Shown here: piece by piece, positions 44,927 through 53,879 of the stretch
Numbering within the stretch: position 1 is the stretch's first letter
Layout: each line of letters begins with the position of its first letter
Assembly: GCA_948467395.1 (NCBI GenBank)
Contig: CAOKDX010000020.1
Span: 1 to 57,650 of the forward strand
Length of the DNA stretch: 57,650 nucleotides
Reading direction: 5' to 3'
DNA from: an uncultured Clostridia bacterium
GTDB taxonomy: Bacteria; Bacillota; Clostridia; Lachnospirales; Lachnospiraceae
The notes under the pieces: model-generated
What the model saw: only the letters and a program-made list of their open reading frames with translations
Database searches by the model: none
What the model was told of the DNA's origin: nothing
Program-made: the position numbers and the translations under genes

Positions 44927-46297
44927 ATGGCAGAGAAGAACACAATGCAGGATATGACAGTGGGAAATCCGGCATCGCATATATTGAAATTTTTCTTTCC
45001 CCTGCTTTTCGGTATGCTGTTCCAGCAGTTTTATAATCTGGTGGATACCGCTATCGTAGGAAGGTTTCTGGGCCCGGACGCGCTTGCGGCAGTGGGGGCG
45101 ACAGGATCTGTGAATTTTCTGGTGATCGGTTTCTGTATGGGAGTCTGTAATGGCTTTGCCATCCCGGTGGCACAGAAGTTTGGGGCGAAGGATGACAAGG
45201 GACTGAGGCGCTTTGTGGCAAACAGCGTATGGCTGGCCATTCTGTTTGCGGTGGTGATGACGGTGACGGTATCCCTTTTCTGCCGGGATATCCTGATGTG
45301 GATGGATACGCCGACGGATATTATGGAGGGGGCATATTCTTATATATTTGTTATCTTTCTTGGTATTCCCGTAACCTACCTTTACAATCTGCTCTCCGGT
45401 TTTATGAGGGCGCTGGGGGACAGCCGGACGCCGCTGGTGTTTCTGATCATATCTTCCTTGTTGAATATTGTATTTGACCTGGCCGCCATCCTTGTCTTTC
45501 ACCTTGGAGTGGCGGGAGCGGCCTATGCCACAGTGCTGGCACAGTTGATCTCCGGTGTTCTCTGCCTTCTTTTTATGATAAAAAAATTTCCGATCCTGCA
45601 CATCAGAAGGGGAGAATGGCGCCTGAACGGCCACTGTGTGGCCCGCCTGTGCGGCATGGGTATTCCAATGGGACTGCAGTATTCCATTACAGCCATTGGC
45701 AGCGTTATTCTCCAGAAGTCGGTGAACCGTCTGGGTTCCTCCGTTGTGGCGGCCATTGCCAGCGGCGGCAAGCTCAGTATGTTTATGTGTTGTCCCTTTG
45801 ATGCCATGGGTTCTACGATGGCTACTTACGCCGGACAGAACCTGGGAGCAGGAAAACTGGACCGGGTGGACCGGGGGATTTTTTCCTGCAGCCGGCTGGC
45901 ACTGGTGTATTCCCTGCTGGCCTGCGGAGTAGTATTTCTTGTTGGGAAATATATGGCGCTTCTCTTTGTGGACGGCGGCGAGACAGAGCTGATCGGGCTG
46001 ATCGTCCGTTATCTTCGTTGGACCAGTGCATTTTATTTTCCATTGGCACTGGTAAATATTGTGAGATTTACGATACAGGGGCTGGGATTTGGCAAGCTGG
46101 CGATTCTGGCAGGTGTGTGTGAGATGGCCGCCCGCAGCGTAGTGGGATTTTTCTTTGTTCCGAAGCTGGGATTTATCGCTGCGTGTATGGCCAGTCCGGT
46201 TGCCTGGATTCTGGCGGATGCGTTTCTTATACCGGCGTACTTCCTTGTGGTGCGCTTTTTGAAGCAGAATTATGAGAAGAGAGCGGATGTGGTATGA
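44927..46297 (+). CDS. MATE-family multidrug efflux transporter
   Basis: The 456-residue protein has 12 predicted membrane helices in two related halves. The N-terminal block FPLLFGMLFQQFYNLVDTAIVGRFLGPDALAAVG is characteristic of MATE exporters that use Na+ or H+ gradients to expel cationic drugs. The second half starts near residue 245 (IPMGLQYSITAIGSVILQ). ATG 44927 has GAGGA at 8 nt; the frame's TTG at 44903 is unsupported. The stop overlaps the ATG of the HAD gene (ATGA), so the two are coupled. Confidence 0.93.
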   Translation: MAEKNTMQDMTVGNPASHILKFFFPLLFGMLFQQFYNLVDTAIVGRFLGPDALAAVGATGSVNFLVIGFCMGVCNGFAIPVAQKFGAKDDKGLRRFVANSVWLAILFAVVMTVTVSLFCRDILMWMDTPTDIMEGAYSYIFVIFLGIPVTYLYNLLSGFMRALGDSRTPLVFLIISSLLNIVFDLAAILVFHLGVAGAAYATVLAQLISGVLCLLFMIKKFPILHIRRGEWRLNGHCVARLCGMGIPMGLQYSITAIGSVILQKSVNRLGSSVVAAIASGGKLSMFMCCPFDAMGSTMATYAGQNLGAGKLDRVDRGIFSCSRLALVYSLLACGVVFLVGKYMALLFVDGGETELIGLIVRYLRWTSAFYFPLALVNIVRFTIQGLGFGKLAILAGVCEMAARSVVGFFFVPKLGFIAACMASPVAWILADAFLIPAYFLVVRFLKQNYEKRADVV

Positions 46298-47139
46298 TCA
46301 GATTGATTGCCCTGGACCTGGACGGGACACTGCTGGATGACCACAAGAAGATCCGTCCAGCTACAAGGCAGGTACTGGAGAGGGCTGTGGAACGGGGAAT
46401 TGAGGTGGTTCCAGCCACGGGAAGGCCTTACCGTGGGCTGTGTTCTGAGGCAGAGGGGCTGAGAGGGGTTCATTATGTACTGACCACCAACGGCGGCGGG
46501 ATCTATGAGAGGGAGACAGGGACATGCATCTATCAGGACTGTATGAAACTGGAAAAACTCCTGCCGTTGTTTATGCGGATGGAGGAGCTGGAGGTCATGG
46601 CGGATGCCTTTGTCCATGGGGATTCCTATATGACCAGAAGAAAGGTGCCGCTGATCGACAGGATCAATGGCCCCGAAGAGATTAAGGAATATCTCCGCAC
46701 ATCCAGGACGGTGGTGGAGGATCAGGCAGCCGCCCTTCGGGAGCGGGGAGATGATGTGGAGAAGCTCACCATCAATTTTGTTCTGGATGGGCAGGGAAGA
46801 AGAGTTGACTATGATGCGGCATGGGATATTTTGGCCGATTTTCCTGAATTTCATCCGGTATCCGGCGGGATGCAGAATATTGAGGTGACGGCAGAGGGGG
46901 TATCCAAGGCCAGTGCGCTGTTGTGGCTGGGAGCCTATCTAAAAATAAAACCAGAAGAAATGATTGCATTCGGCGACAGCGGGAATGATATAGATATGCT
47001 GCGGGCCGCGGGGATTGGCGTGGCTATGGGAAATGCGGAGGAAGAGGCAAAAGCGGCGGCTGATTACGTCACACTGGCCAATACGGAGGACGGTATCCCC
47101 CACGCACTGAAGAAATTTGTACCAGAGCTGTTCAACTGA
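46294..47139 (+). CDS. Cof-type HAD hydrolase
   Basis: The 281-residue protein is a HAD phosphatase with a C2B cap, like YidA/Cof, which dephosphorylate sugar phosphates or FMN-type substrates. Motif I is ALDLDGTLLDD (nucleophile Asp 8), motif II is TTNGG, motif III is the Lys in SKASAL, and motif IV is IAFGDSGNDIDMLRAAG near residue 228. Its ATG overlaps the MATE stop, and 18 bp later the antiporter gene begins. Confidence 0.94.
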   Translation: MIRLIALDLDGTLLDDHKKIRPATRQVLERAVERGIEVVPATGRPYRGLCSEAEGLRGVHYVLTTNGGGIYERETGTCIYQDCMKLEKLLPLFMRMEELEVMADAFVHGDSYMTRRKVPLIDRINGPEEIKEYLRTSRTVVEDQAAALRERGDDVEKLTINFVLDGQGRRVDYDAAWDILADFPEFHPVSGGMQNIEVTAEGVSKASALLWLGAYLKIKPEEMIAFGDSGNDIDMLRAAGIGVAMGNAEEEAKAAADYVTLANTEDGIPHALKKFVPELFN

Positions 47140-47157
47140 CGGGAAGGAGGAATTGTC

Positions 47158-48138
47158 ATGGAACTGATTATAAATATATTACTGCTGGGGGCCGGCTTCG
47201 TCCTGCTGATCAAGGGAGCGGACTTTTTTGTGGAGGGGAGTGCCTCTGTGGCCCGATATTTTAAAGTGCCGGGAGTCATTATCGGTCTCACCATCGTGGC
47301 TATGGGAACCAGTGCGCCGGAGCTTGCTGTCAGTGTTTCAGCGGGATTGTCCGGTTCCAATGAGATCGCTGTGAGCAACGTGGTGGGGTCAAATATTTTC
47401 AATCTGCTGATGGTGTTGGGGATCTGCGCCATAATGAAACCGCTGCCAGTGGATCCTGGTATTAAAAAACGGGATTTTCCTATATCGCTGGCGGCGACGC
47501 TGCTGCTGCTCCTCCTGGGTGGAAACCTGATTTTTACCGGAAAGTGTACGGATATTCATAATGTGGATGCAGCGGCGGGAACCCTGTTCCGCTGGAACGG
47601 CCTTATCCTGGTGGCAGCCTTCGTGCTGTATCTGGCTTATACCATATACATTGCCAGAAAGAACCGTACGGAAGAGGAGGAGGGAGAACAGATCCCCATA
47701 GGCCGCAGCATTCTCTTTATCCTGATGGGGCTGGCTGGGATTATCATTGGCGGCCAGCTTGTGGTGAACAGCGCAAAGACACTGGCGGCGATATGGGGAA
47801 TGAGTGAGACGCTCATCGGCCTTACCATTGTGGCTGTTGGGACAAGCCTGCCGGAGCTGGTCACTTCCATTGTGGCGTCCTCCAAGGGGCAGAACGGCAT
47901 GGCCATTGGCAATGTGGTGGGATCCAATATTTTTAACCTCCTTCTGATCCTGGGAGTATCCGGATCCCTGCATCCCATCGGCATCACCATGGCATCCTTT
48001 GTAGATCTTGGCATGCTGCTGGGGGTCAGTATGATTGCCTATGCCTTTGTCTGCAGCGGCCGGCGGATCAACCGTGTGGAGGGTGCGGTGATGGTGCTGA
48101 TGTATATTGCCTATACGGCGTATGCCATTGTGCGGTAA
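47158..48138 (+). CDS. Calcium/sodium antiporter (CaCA family, YrbG-like)
   Basis: The 326-residue membrane protein has the two inverted CaCA repeats. The first alpha repeat contains GTSAPELAVS and NVVGSNIFNLLMVLG (residues about 45-85); the second contains GTSLPELVTS and NVVGSNIFNLLLILG (about 220-260). The Glu in each PEL binds the exchanged ion. About ten helices are present. GGAGG lies 7 nt before the ATG. Last gene of the MATE-HAD-antiporter operon; a terminator follows at 48192. Confidence 0.94.
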   Translation: MELIINILLLGAGFVLLIKGADFFVEGSASVARYFKVPGVIIGLTIVAMGTSAPELAVSVSAGLSGSNEIAVSNVVGSNIFNLLMVLGICAIMKPLPVDPGIKKRDFPISLAATLLLLLLGGNLIFTGKCTDIHNVDAAAGTLFRWNGLILVAAFVLYLAYTIYIARKNRTEEEEGEQIPIGRSILFILMGLAGIIIGGQLVVNSAKTLAAIWGMSETLIGLTIVAVGTSLPELVTSIVASSKGQNGMAIGNVVGSNIFNLLLILGVSGSLHPIGITMASFVDLGMLLGVSMIAYAFVCSGRRINRVEGAVMVLMYIAYTAYAIVR

Positions 48139-48191
48139 CGATGGCAGCAGATTTGATATGGAAAATTGAAAACAGGAATATGGACCGATGC

Positions 48192-48222
48192 TCCCGGAAT
48201 GGAAATTTCCGGGACATTTTTT
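48192..48222 (+). terminator. Terminator after the antiporter gene
   Basis: TCCCGGAA pairs with TTCCGGGA around a 7-nt loop, followed by CATTTTTTG. Confidence 0.85.
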
Positions 48223-48255
48223 GTCTTTGCCCTGCTGCGGTGAAGCAAATGATAA

Positions 48256-48292
48256 AATTTGATTGAAAATGAATGAATTTGATTGACAATGA
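48256..48292 (+). repeat. Direct repeats over the deoR promoter, likely operator
   Basis: AATTTGATTGAAAATGA (48256-48272) and AATTTGATTGACAATGA (48276-48292) differ at one base and start 20 bp apart, two helical turns. The second copy covers the -35 box. A DeoR-family tetramer binding side by side would repress from here. Confidence 0.65.
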
Positions 48293-48311
48293 TAAAAATT
48301 GGAAGTATAAT
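48283..48311 (+). promoter_or_regulatory. Perfect-consensus promoter of the deoR-PTS operon
   Basis: TTGACA (48283-48288) and TATAAT (48306-48311) are separated by 17 bp, in a very AT-rich region. Such a strong promoter implies tight repression when the sugar is absent. Confidence 0.92.
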
Positions 48312-48340
48312 GAATAATAGAAAGAAACGGAGGTGAAAAA

Positions 48341-49129
48341 ATGCTTACAGAGGAACGGCTGCAGACGATTCAGAACATGGTAGAGCGGAGAAAGAGCGCC
48401 TCGATCCAGGAACTGGTTGACGAGCTGGATATATCAGAGTCCACAGTCCGCCGGGATCTGACGCTTCTGCATCAGCAGGGAAGGATCAGCAAGGTGCGGG
48501 GAGGCGCCATGGCGTGCAGCAGCCGCTACAGTGCGCAGGACGATCCGGTTTCCAGCCGCCGGGACCGCAACCTGGAAGAGAAAAAGGCCATTGCCAGATA
48601 TGCCGCATCCCTTATCCGGCCCCATGATTTTATCTTTCTGGATGCCGGAACTACAACGGAGCTGATCATTGATTATCTGAGCGAACAGAATGTCGTCTTT
48701 GTGACCAATGCCCTGGCACATGCAAGGAAATTAACACAGATGGGATATACCACTTTTATTCCCGGAGGTGAATTTAAGGCGGCCACTGAGGCGGTAGTGG
48801 GAGAAGAGGCGGTGGAAAGCCTTCGTAAGTATAATTTCACAAAGGGTTTCTGGGGAACCAACGGTGTCAGTCCGGAAGGCGGTTTTTCCACGCCGGATGT
48901 GAAGGAGGCGATGCTGAAGAAAACCGCCATGGAGCATTGTGCAGAATGCTTTGTCCTGTGCGATTCCAGTAAATTTTCGCAATATTCCTGCGTAAAATTT
49001 GGTGAAATTGCAAACGCTGTCATTATTACAACGGAATTCACCAGGGAAATCCTTGGAGATGAATTTCACAATTATGAGACAGGAGGCAAGATCAGACTGG
49101 CAGGAACGGCAGGAGGACTGCTGCATTAG
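48341..49129 (+). CDS. DeoR-family transcriptional repressor
   Basis: The 262-residue protein has an N-terminal winged helix (ERLQTIQNMVERRKSASIQELVDELDISESTVRRDLTLL, residues 4-42) and a C-terminal sugar-phosphate sensor domain (FLDAGTTTELI near residue 100, FWGTNGVSPEGGFSTPD near 170). Members usually repress sugar-uptake operons and are released by a sugar phosphate such as fructose-1-phosphate. GGAGG precedes the ATG. It lies 17 bp ahead of the PTS gene and is preceded by a repeat that probably forms its own operator. Confidence 0.93.
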   Translation: MLTEERLQTIQNMVERRKSASIQELVDELDISESTVRRDLTLLHQQGRISKVRGGAMACSSRYSAQDDPVSSRRDRNLEEKKAIARYAASLIRPHDFIFLDAGTTTELIIDYLSEQNVVFVTNALAHARKLTQMGYTTFIPGGEFKAATEAVVGEEAVESLRKYNFTKGFWGTNGVSPEGGFSTPDVKEAMLKKTAMEHCAECFVLCDSSKFSQYSCVKFGEIANAVIITTEFTREILGDEFHNYETGGKIRLAGTAGGLLH

Positions 49130-49146
49130 AAGAAGGAGGTAGAGAT

Positions 49147-51207
49147 ATGAGGATTACGGATCTTTTGAGCCCGGAGAGTATTTGCCTGAACGGCAGGGCC
49201 GACAGTAAAAAGGATGCGCTGGATCAGATTGTAGATCTGATGGCGAAGAGCGGAAGATTGCGGGATGTGGAGAAATACCGCCGGGGAGTCTATGCCAGAG
49301 AGGAAGAAAGCACGACGGGAATTGGTGAGGGAATTGCCATTCCTCACTGTAAGTCAGATGCGGTGGTGAGACCGGGACTGGCTGCCATGACACTGCCGGA
49401 TGGAGTTGATTTCGATTCTCTGGACGGCGAACCGGCGACGTTGTTTTTCCTTATCGCCGCACCGAATACAGAGGATAATGTACATCTGGATGTGTTGAGT
49501 AAGCTTTCTGTCCTGCTGATGGATGAGGACTTTACAGAGCAGCTCCGCCAGGCCAAAAATGTGGAGGAATTTCTACGGGCGATTGACGAGGCCGAGAGCG
49601 GCAGGGATGAGAAGGAAGAAGAAACGGCACAGGAAACTAAGAGGGGCAGGAAACTGGTGGCGGTGACGGGCTGCCCTACGGGAATCGCCCATACTTATAT
49701 GGCGGCGGAGGCGCTGGAGAAAAAGGCAAAAGAGCTGGGATATGATATCAAGGTAGAGACGAGAGGCTCCGGCGGTGCCAAAAATGTACTGACGGCGGAG
49801 GATATTGCCGGTGCGGACGGCATTATCGTGGCGGCAGATACGAAAGTTCCCATGGATCGTTTTGCCGGCAGACGGGTGGTGGTGACGAAGGTGGCAAACG
49901 GGATCAACCGGCCTGGCGAACTGATGGAAGAGTCACTGAGCGGCACAGCACCGGTCTATGAGGCAGGTGCTGCCGGCGGCGGTGAAGAGGAGGAAGAGGG
50001 AGGAAAGGGCAGCGTCGGCCATCAGATTTATACGCATCTGATGAATGGTGTTTCCCATATGCTGCCCTTTGTCATCGGCGGCGGTATACTGACCGCACTG
50101 GCTTTCCTTATCGACACCCTTGCCGGCTATGGAACAAGCGGCGGGGCAAGCTTCGGAAGCTGTACGCCGTTATCGGCATTTTTCAAATATATCGGTGGGT
50201 TATCCATGAACATGATGGTGCCAGTATTGGCGGGATATATTGCCTACTCCATTGCGGACCGTCCCGGCTTGGCAGTGGGATTCGCCGGCGGTCTTCTGGC
50301 GGCAAATGGCAATGCGGTACTGATGGGCACTCCCTTTGGAGAGCAGACAGATTTGCTGAGGGGGATTCATAAATTTATCGCGGATTTTGCTTTTGTGGGG
50401 GAAAACAGCGGCAATACGGTATCCGGGTTTCTGGGGGGCATTGTAGCCGGATTTTTGGCCGGATTTATCGTGTTGGGACTAAAGAAGATCTGTGAAAAGC
50501 TTCCCGATGCCCTCGATGGCATAAAGCCGACGCTGATCTATCCACTGGCTGGTATCTTTGCTGTCGGCGTCCTGATGTGCTTTATATTCAATCCGCTTAT
50601 CGGTCTGATCAATACGGGCCTGAGCAATATGCTCAGCGGTATTGCCGCCGCCGGGATGATCACGGTTCTTGGCCTGATCCTCGGTGCCATGATGGCGATT
50701 GATATGGGAGGCCCTATCAATAAGGCTGCTTATGTATTTGGAAGTGGTATGCTGGCCACGGCGGCACAGATGATGGCGGAGGGGGCCCAGGCTTCCGATC
50801 CGGCTGTCCAGGCATGTTTTATCTCTATGGCGGCCATTATGGCAGGGGGTATGGTCCCGCCCATCGGCATCGCGGCTGCCTGCTGGCTCTTCCCGAAGAA
50901 ATTTACAAAGGCGGAGAGAGGTTCTGCAGTGTCAAATATCGTGATGGGATGTTCCTTTATCACAGAGGGAGCGATCCCGTTTGCCGCGGCAGATCCGGCA
51001 CATGTGATCCCATGTACCATGGTGGGAGCCGGAGTGGCAGGTTTTCTGTCCGCCCTGTTTGGCTGTACGCTGATGGCGCCGCACGGAGGCATCTTTGTCT
51101 TTGCCACAGTGGGAAATCCTTTTATGTACGTTGTGGCATGGCTTATCGGCTCGGCAGTGACAGCAGTGATGCTTGGATTTATCAAGAAGAATGCAGAGAC
51201 GGACTGA
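49147..51207 (+). CDS. PTS fructose-type transporter, fused EIIABC
   Basis: The 686-residue protein imports a sugar and phosphorylates it using phosphoenolpyruvate-derived phosphate. Domain order is IIA (1-145, His 67 in GIAIPHCKS), IIB (about 168-270, Cys 176 in VAVTGCPTGIAHTYMAAEAL) and membrane-embedded IIC (about 300-680). This is the FruA arrangement, shared with the MngA-type mannosylglycerate permease. No fruK (1-phosphofructokinase) lies between it and deoR, where it usually is in fructose operons, so the substrate is uncertain. AAGGAGG lies before the ATG. It converges on the metallophosphoesterase gene with a 10-bp gap. Confidence 0.92.
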   Translation: MRITDLLSPESICLNGRADSKKDALDQIVDLMAKSGRLRDVEKYRRGVYAREEESTTGIGEGIAIPHCKSDAVVRPGLAAMTLPDGVDFDSLDGEPATLFFLIAAPNTEDNVHLDVLSKLSVLLMDEDFTEQLRQAKNVEEFLRAIDEAESGRDEKEEETAQETKRGRKLVAVTGCPTGIAHTYMAAEALEKKAKELGYDIKVETRGSGGAKNVLTAEDIAGADGIIVAADTKVPMDRFAGRRVVVTKVANGINRPGELMEESLSGTAPVYEAGAAGGGEEEEEGGKGSVGHQIYTHLMNGVSHMLPFVIGGGILTALAFLIDTLAGYGTSGGASFGSCTPLSAFFKYIGGLSMNMMVPVLAGYIAYSIADRPGLAVGFAGGLLAANGNAVLMGTPFGEQTDLLRGIHKFIADFAFVGENSGNTVSGFLGGIVAGFLAGFIVLGLKKICEKLPDALDGIKPTLIYPLAGIFAVGVLMCFIFNPLIGLINTGLSNMLSGIAAAGMITVLGLILGAMMAIDMGGPINKAAYVFGSGMLATAAQMMAEGAQASDPAVQACFISMAAIMAGGMVPPIGIAAACWLFPKKFTKAERGSAVSNIVMGCSFITEGAIPFAAADPAHVIPCTMVGAGVAGFLSALFGCTLMAPHGGIFVFATVGNPFMYVVAWLIGSAVTAVMLGFIKKNAETD

Positions 51208-51217
51208 CACCGCAGAG

Positions 51218-53197
51218 CTATCTTACCCGGATCTTTAATCTTATAACACGGTTCTGGAAACGTATGGTGACCCGGACCGTGTTTTTCTTTCCCGTCCGTT
51301 TCTTTGCCCGGATCACTCCCTTCCTGCTGATGGAGACATATTTCTTTGCTCCGGAGCGGCAGGTAACTTTATAACGGGAAGGGGAGGCCTTGATCTTCAG
51401 ACGGAGTTTTTTTCCCTTCTTCAAGGTGAGGACAGCTCCGTCTTTCAGGGTTTTCTTGCCCTGTTTTATTTTTAGCGAGGTCTTTTTCAGCTTTTTTACT
51501 GCGCCTGTGACAGCGGTGCAGGATGTAAGAAAGTCGGATGCCGTAATGGATACACGCTGCATACGGGTTTTATCTAACAGTGTGGAGAAGCCGTCCGGGA
51601 GGGCCTCTGTCGTCCCGGCGGCATATCCGTAATAGCTGAGAGGATCTTTGGCGGTGCGGAAGTACCGGGATATCTTATCGGCGCCCGCGTCTGCACCGGT
51701 GGGGCGGAACTTGCGGTGAAAGCCGGAGAGGGCGGTTTTGAGCTTTTGGAAACTGGACTTGGTATAGCCGGTTTTTTTCCATTTCTGGGCTTTTTTTATG
51801 GAGGAAAGGGGATTGCTTCTTGCTTTTGTTTTCACTATGGTGAAAGTGTCCGCGTATGGCTTTCCCACTGTGTCATAGGTTTTCAGGGACAGGGAGCTGC
51901 TGTCCACAGAAAGGATGGAGAAAGACGGCAGCGGGGCATTGGTTCTCTCCGCCACATAAAACTGCCTGGGAGAAGCGAGACCGTACATCTTGCTCCCAGA
52001 GGAGGTTCCCAGGGAGATATAGGCGGTTCCGGCCGGATCTGTAACGGTGCTGCCGGGATACTGGATGGCCGTTCCGTCCAGCATAAAATGTGACCGGGCA
52101 TAGGAATGATCGTGTCCGGAAAAAACAACATCAATTTCGTATTCGTCCATCAGGGGAGCGAAGATCGTTCGAAGGTTGGCGGAGGTGCGGTTGGAGTGCA
52201 TAACGCCGGAACCATAAATGTCATGATGCATCATGACGATGCGCCAGTGGGCATCGGGATGGGAGGAGACAGCCTTTTTCATCAGCTTCCGGTGGGCTGG
52301 GATATTCCGGCTGTTGCTGTTCAGAACGATAAACAGCGCATTGCCGCGGCTGAAATAGTAGTCGGAGCCGGAGGGGGTGGCACCATAGCCATCCTCTGAA
52401 TGGGGATTATAAAAATGAAACTGGTAGTCGGTTCCCTTTGATTCATGGTTGCCGATGGCAGCCGCAGTCGGGAGGCTGCGGAGATATGCCGGATAGAGAA
52501 ATCCGGCATATTCCCTCTCGCGGACCCCCGTCTCATCCTGATCCGATTTATAGTTGATCTGATCGCCTGCGGACAGAAGGAGGGAGGCGTCCGGCGCTTT
52601 TTCCACAGCGCATTTCAGTGTTTCTTCCCAATTAAATGCATCCGCCGGAATACTGCCGGAGGCGCCGATCTGGGAGTCGCCTGTCAGAATGGCGGAGAAA
52701 GAGCCGGTATCCTGTGTTTTGAAGGTAAAGGTATGAGACCAGCCGCAGCCGGCCGGGTCATAATTTTCGGTATAACGGTAATAATAGGTAAGGCCCGGCT
52801 TTAGAAAATCTTTCACTGCGACGTGATTGGCGGCGAAATATACAGTAGTTCCGTTACTTCGGCAGATGGGAGCGGACTTTCCGGTGAAGATACTGCTCCT
52901 GGCAAAATCAGGGCGGCTGTCCAGCTGTACGGCGGGAGTGCCGCCCTGCTGGGAATACCATGAAAAATTCATGCCTGTCTCGTCTGCCCCGGGAATCAGG
53001 AGTATATTTCCGGTGGCGGCAGCAGCCTGTTCCTGCCATTGGGAAAGCCAGTCCTGATACTCCGGCAGGGCGGTGGTTGTAACTGCCGTGGAAAGCTCTG
53101 TCTGAATAGGGAATTCCCCATAGGCGCATACCGGGACCAGGCTTTGAGTATACAGTATACCGATGATAAGAAGAAATGCGGTGATGCGGGATTTCAT
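51218..53197 (-). CDS. Secreted purple-acid-phosphatase-like metallophosphoesterase
   Basis: The 659-residue protein has a signal peptide (MKSRITAFLLIIGILYTQSL, cleavage after VCA near residue 25), a fibronectin-like N-terminal domain of purple acid phosphatases (about 45-165), and a calcineurin-type phosphatase domain with ILTGDSQIGAS, LLSAGDQINYKSD, AIGNHESKG, VMMHHDIYG and VFSGHDHSYARSH, supplying the binuclear metal ligands (about 185-385). The last 100 residues are very basic (KKLKKTSLKIKQGKKTL) and look like a bacterial Ig-like or wall-binding domain. It probably releases phosphate from external esters. AGGAAG lies upstream of the ATG. Confidence 0.88.
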   Translation of the reverse strand: MKSRITAFLLIIGILYTQSLVPVCAYGEFPIQTELSTAVTTTALPEYQDWLSQWQEQAAAATGNILLIPGADETGMNFSWYSQQGGTPAVQLDSRPDFARSSIFTGKSAPICRSNGTTVYFAANHVAVKDFLKPGLTYYYRYTENYDPAGCGWSHTFTFKTQDTGSFSAILTGDSQIGASGSIPADAFNWEETLKCAVEKAPDASLLLSAGDQINYKSDQDETGVREREYAGFLYPAYLRSLPTAAAIGNHESKGTDYQFHFYNPHSEDGYGATPSGSDYYFSRGNALFIVLNSNSRNIPAHRKLMKKAVSSHPDAHWRIVMMHHDIYGSGVMHSNRTSANLRTIFAPLMDEYEIDVVFSGHDHSYARSHFMLDGTAIQYPGSTVTDPAGTAYISLGTSSGSKMYGLASPRQFYVAERTNAPLPSFSILSVDSSSLSLKTYDTVGKPYADTFTIVKTKARSNPLSSIKKAQKWKKTGYTKSSFQKLKTALSGFHRKFRPTGADAGADKISRYFRTAKDPLSYYGYAAGTTEALPDGFSTLLDKTRMQRVSITASDFLTSCTAVTGAVKKLKKTSLKIKQGKKTLKDGAVLTLKKGKKLRLKIKASPSRYKVTCRSGAKKYVSISRKGVIRAKKRTGKKNTVRVTIRFQNRVIRLKIRVR

Positions 53198-53312
53198 CTT
53201 TTTCCACTTCCTTTCCTTGTGCTATATGTTCTATTTTGATATGGTAGCATAAAATATATTCAGGGTCAAATAGGCGCCGCCGGAGCAGGACACAGAAGTT
53301 TCACAATTTTTG

Positions 53313-53339
53313 TTAGCACTCACTCTTGACGAGTGCTAA
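53313..53339 (+). promoter_or_regulatory. CIRCE operator (HrcA binding site)
   Basis: TTAGCACTC-N9-GAGTGCTAA is a perfect match to the CIRCE consensus. HrcA would bind here and repress the Hsp20 genes until heat or misfolded protein titrates GroEL. No hrcA is in the window. Confidence 0.97.
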
Positions 53340-53354
53340 CAATGGTGGTATAGT
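53326..53354 (+). promoter_or_regulatory. Sigma-A promoter of the hsp20 operon, -35 inside CIRCE
   Basis: TTGACG (53326-53331) lies in the CIRCE spacer and right arm; TATAGT (53349-53354) is 17 bp downstream. HrcA bound at CIRCE would block RNA polymerase directly. Confidence 0.87.
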
Positions 53355-53397
53355 AGAGTCAGATTCAAACAAAAACAATGAAAAGGAGAGATGCCTT

Positions 53398-53823
53398 ATG
53401 TTGATGCCAAGTGTATTTGGAGAGAACCTATTTGATGATTTTTTCAATTTTCCGTCTGGCAGCTTTGCAGCAGATTCCATGGATCTGATGAAGACAGATG
53501 TCAAGGACAATGAAGACAGCTATGAGATCACGATGAATCTGCCCGGAGTAAAGAAGGATGATGTAAAAGCAGAGTTGAAGCAGGGGTATCTGACGATCCA
53601 TGCCAATTCTGAGACCAGCAGTGAGGAGAAGGATGAGGATGGAAGATATATCCGGAGAGAACGTCACACTGGTTCCTGCAGCAGAAGCTTTTATGTCGGA
53701 GAAGCCGTTACAGAAGAGGATATCAAAGCAAGATTTGAGGACGGAACCCTGAAGATGATCATTCCAAAGAAGGAGCCGCAGCCGGCGGTGGAAAAGAAGA
53801 AATATATTGCCATTGAGGGATGA
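53398..53823 (+). CDS. Small heat-shock protein Hsp20 (first of two)
   Basis: This ATP-independent chaperone holds unfolding proteins in large oligomers. The 141-residue protein has an alpha-crystallin domain at about 38-135: MKTDVKDNEDSYEITMNLPGVKKDDV, then YLTIHA, RHTGSCSRSFYVGEAV, and the ARFEDGTLKMIIPK strand. The C-terminal PAVEKKKYIAIEG tail carries the I-x-I motif IAI. AAAGGAGAG precedes the ATG. It is under CIRCE control and followed after 56 bp by a second hsp20. Confidence 0.95.
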   Translation: MLMPSVFGENLFDDFFNFPSGSFAADSMDLMKTDVKDNEDSYEITMNLPGVKKDDVKAELKQGYLTIHANSETSSEEKDEDGRYIRRERHTGSCSRSFYVGEAVTEEDIKARFEDGTLKMIIPKKEPQPAVEKKKYIAIEG

Positions 53824-53830
53824 CAGCAGA

Positions 53831-53853
53831 GCCGGCACCAGTGTGGTGCCGGC
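53831..53853 (+). other. Perfect hairpin between the two hsp20 genes
   Basis: GCCGGCACCA and TGGTGCCGGC form a perfect 10-bp stem with a 3-nt loop. No T-run follows. It may protect the upstream mRNA from exonucleases or set the ratio of the two proteins. Confidence 0.7.
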
Positions 53854-53879
53854 GTTATGAGAAAAAGGAGGAAGGGCAT

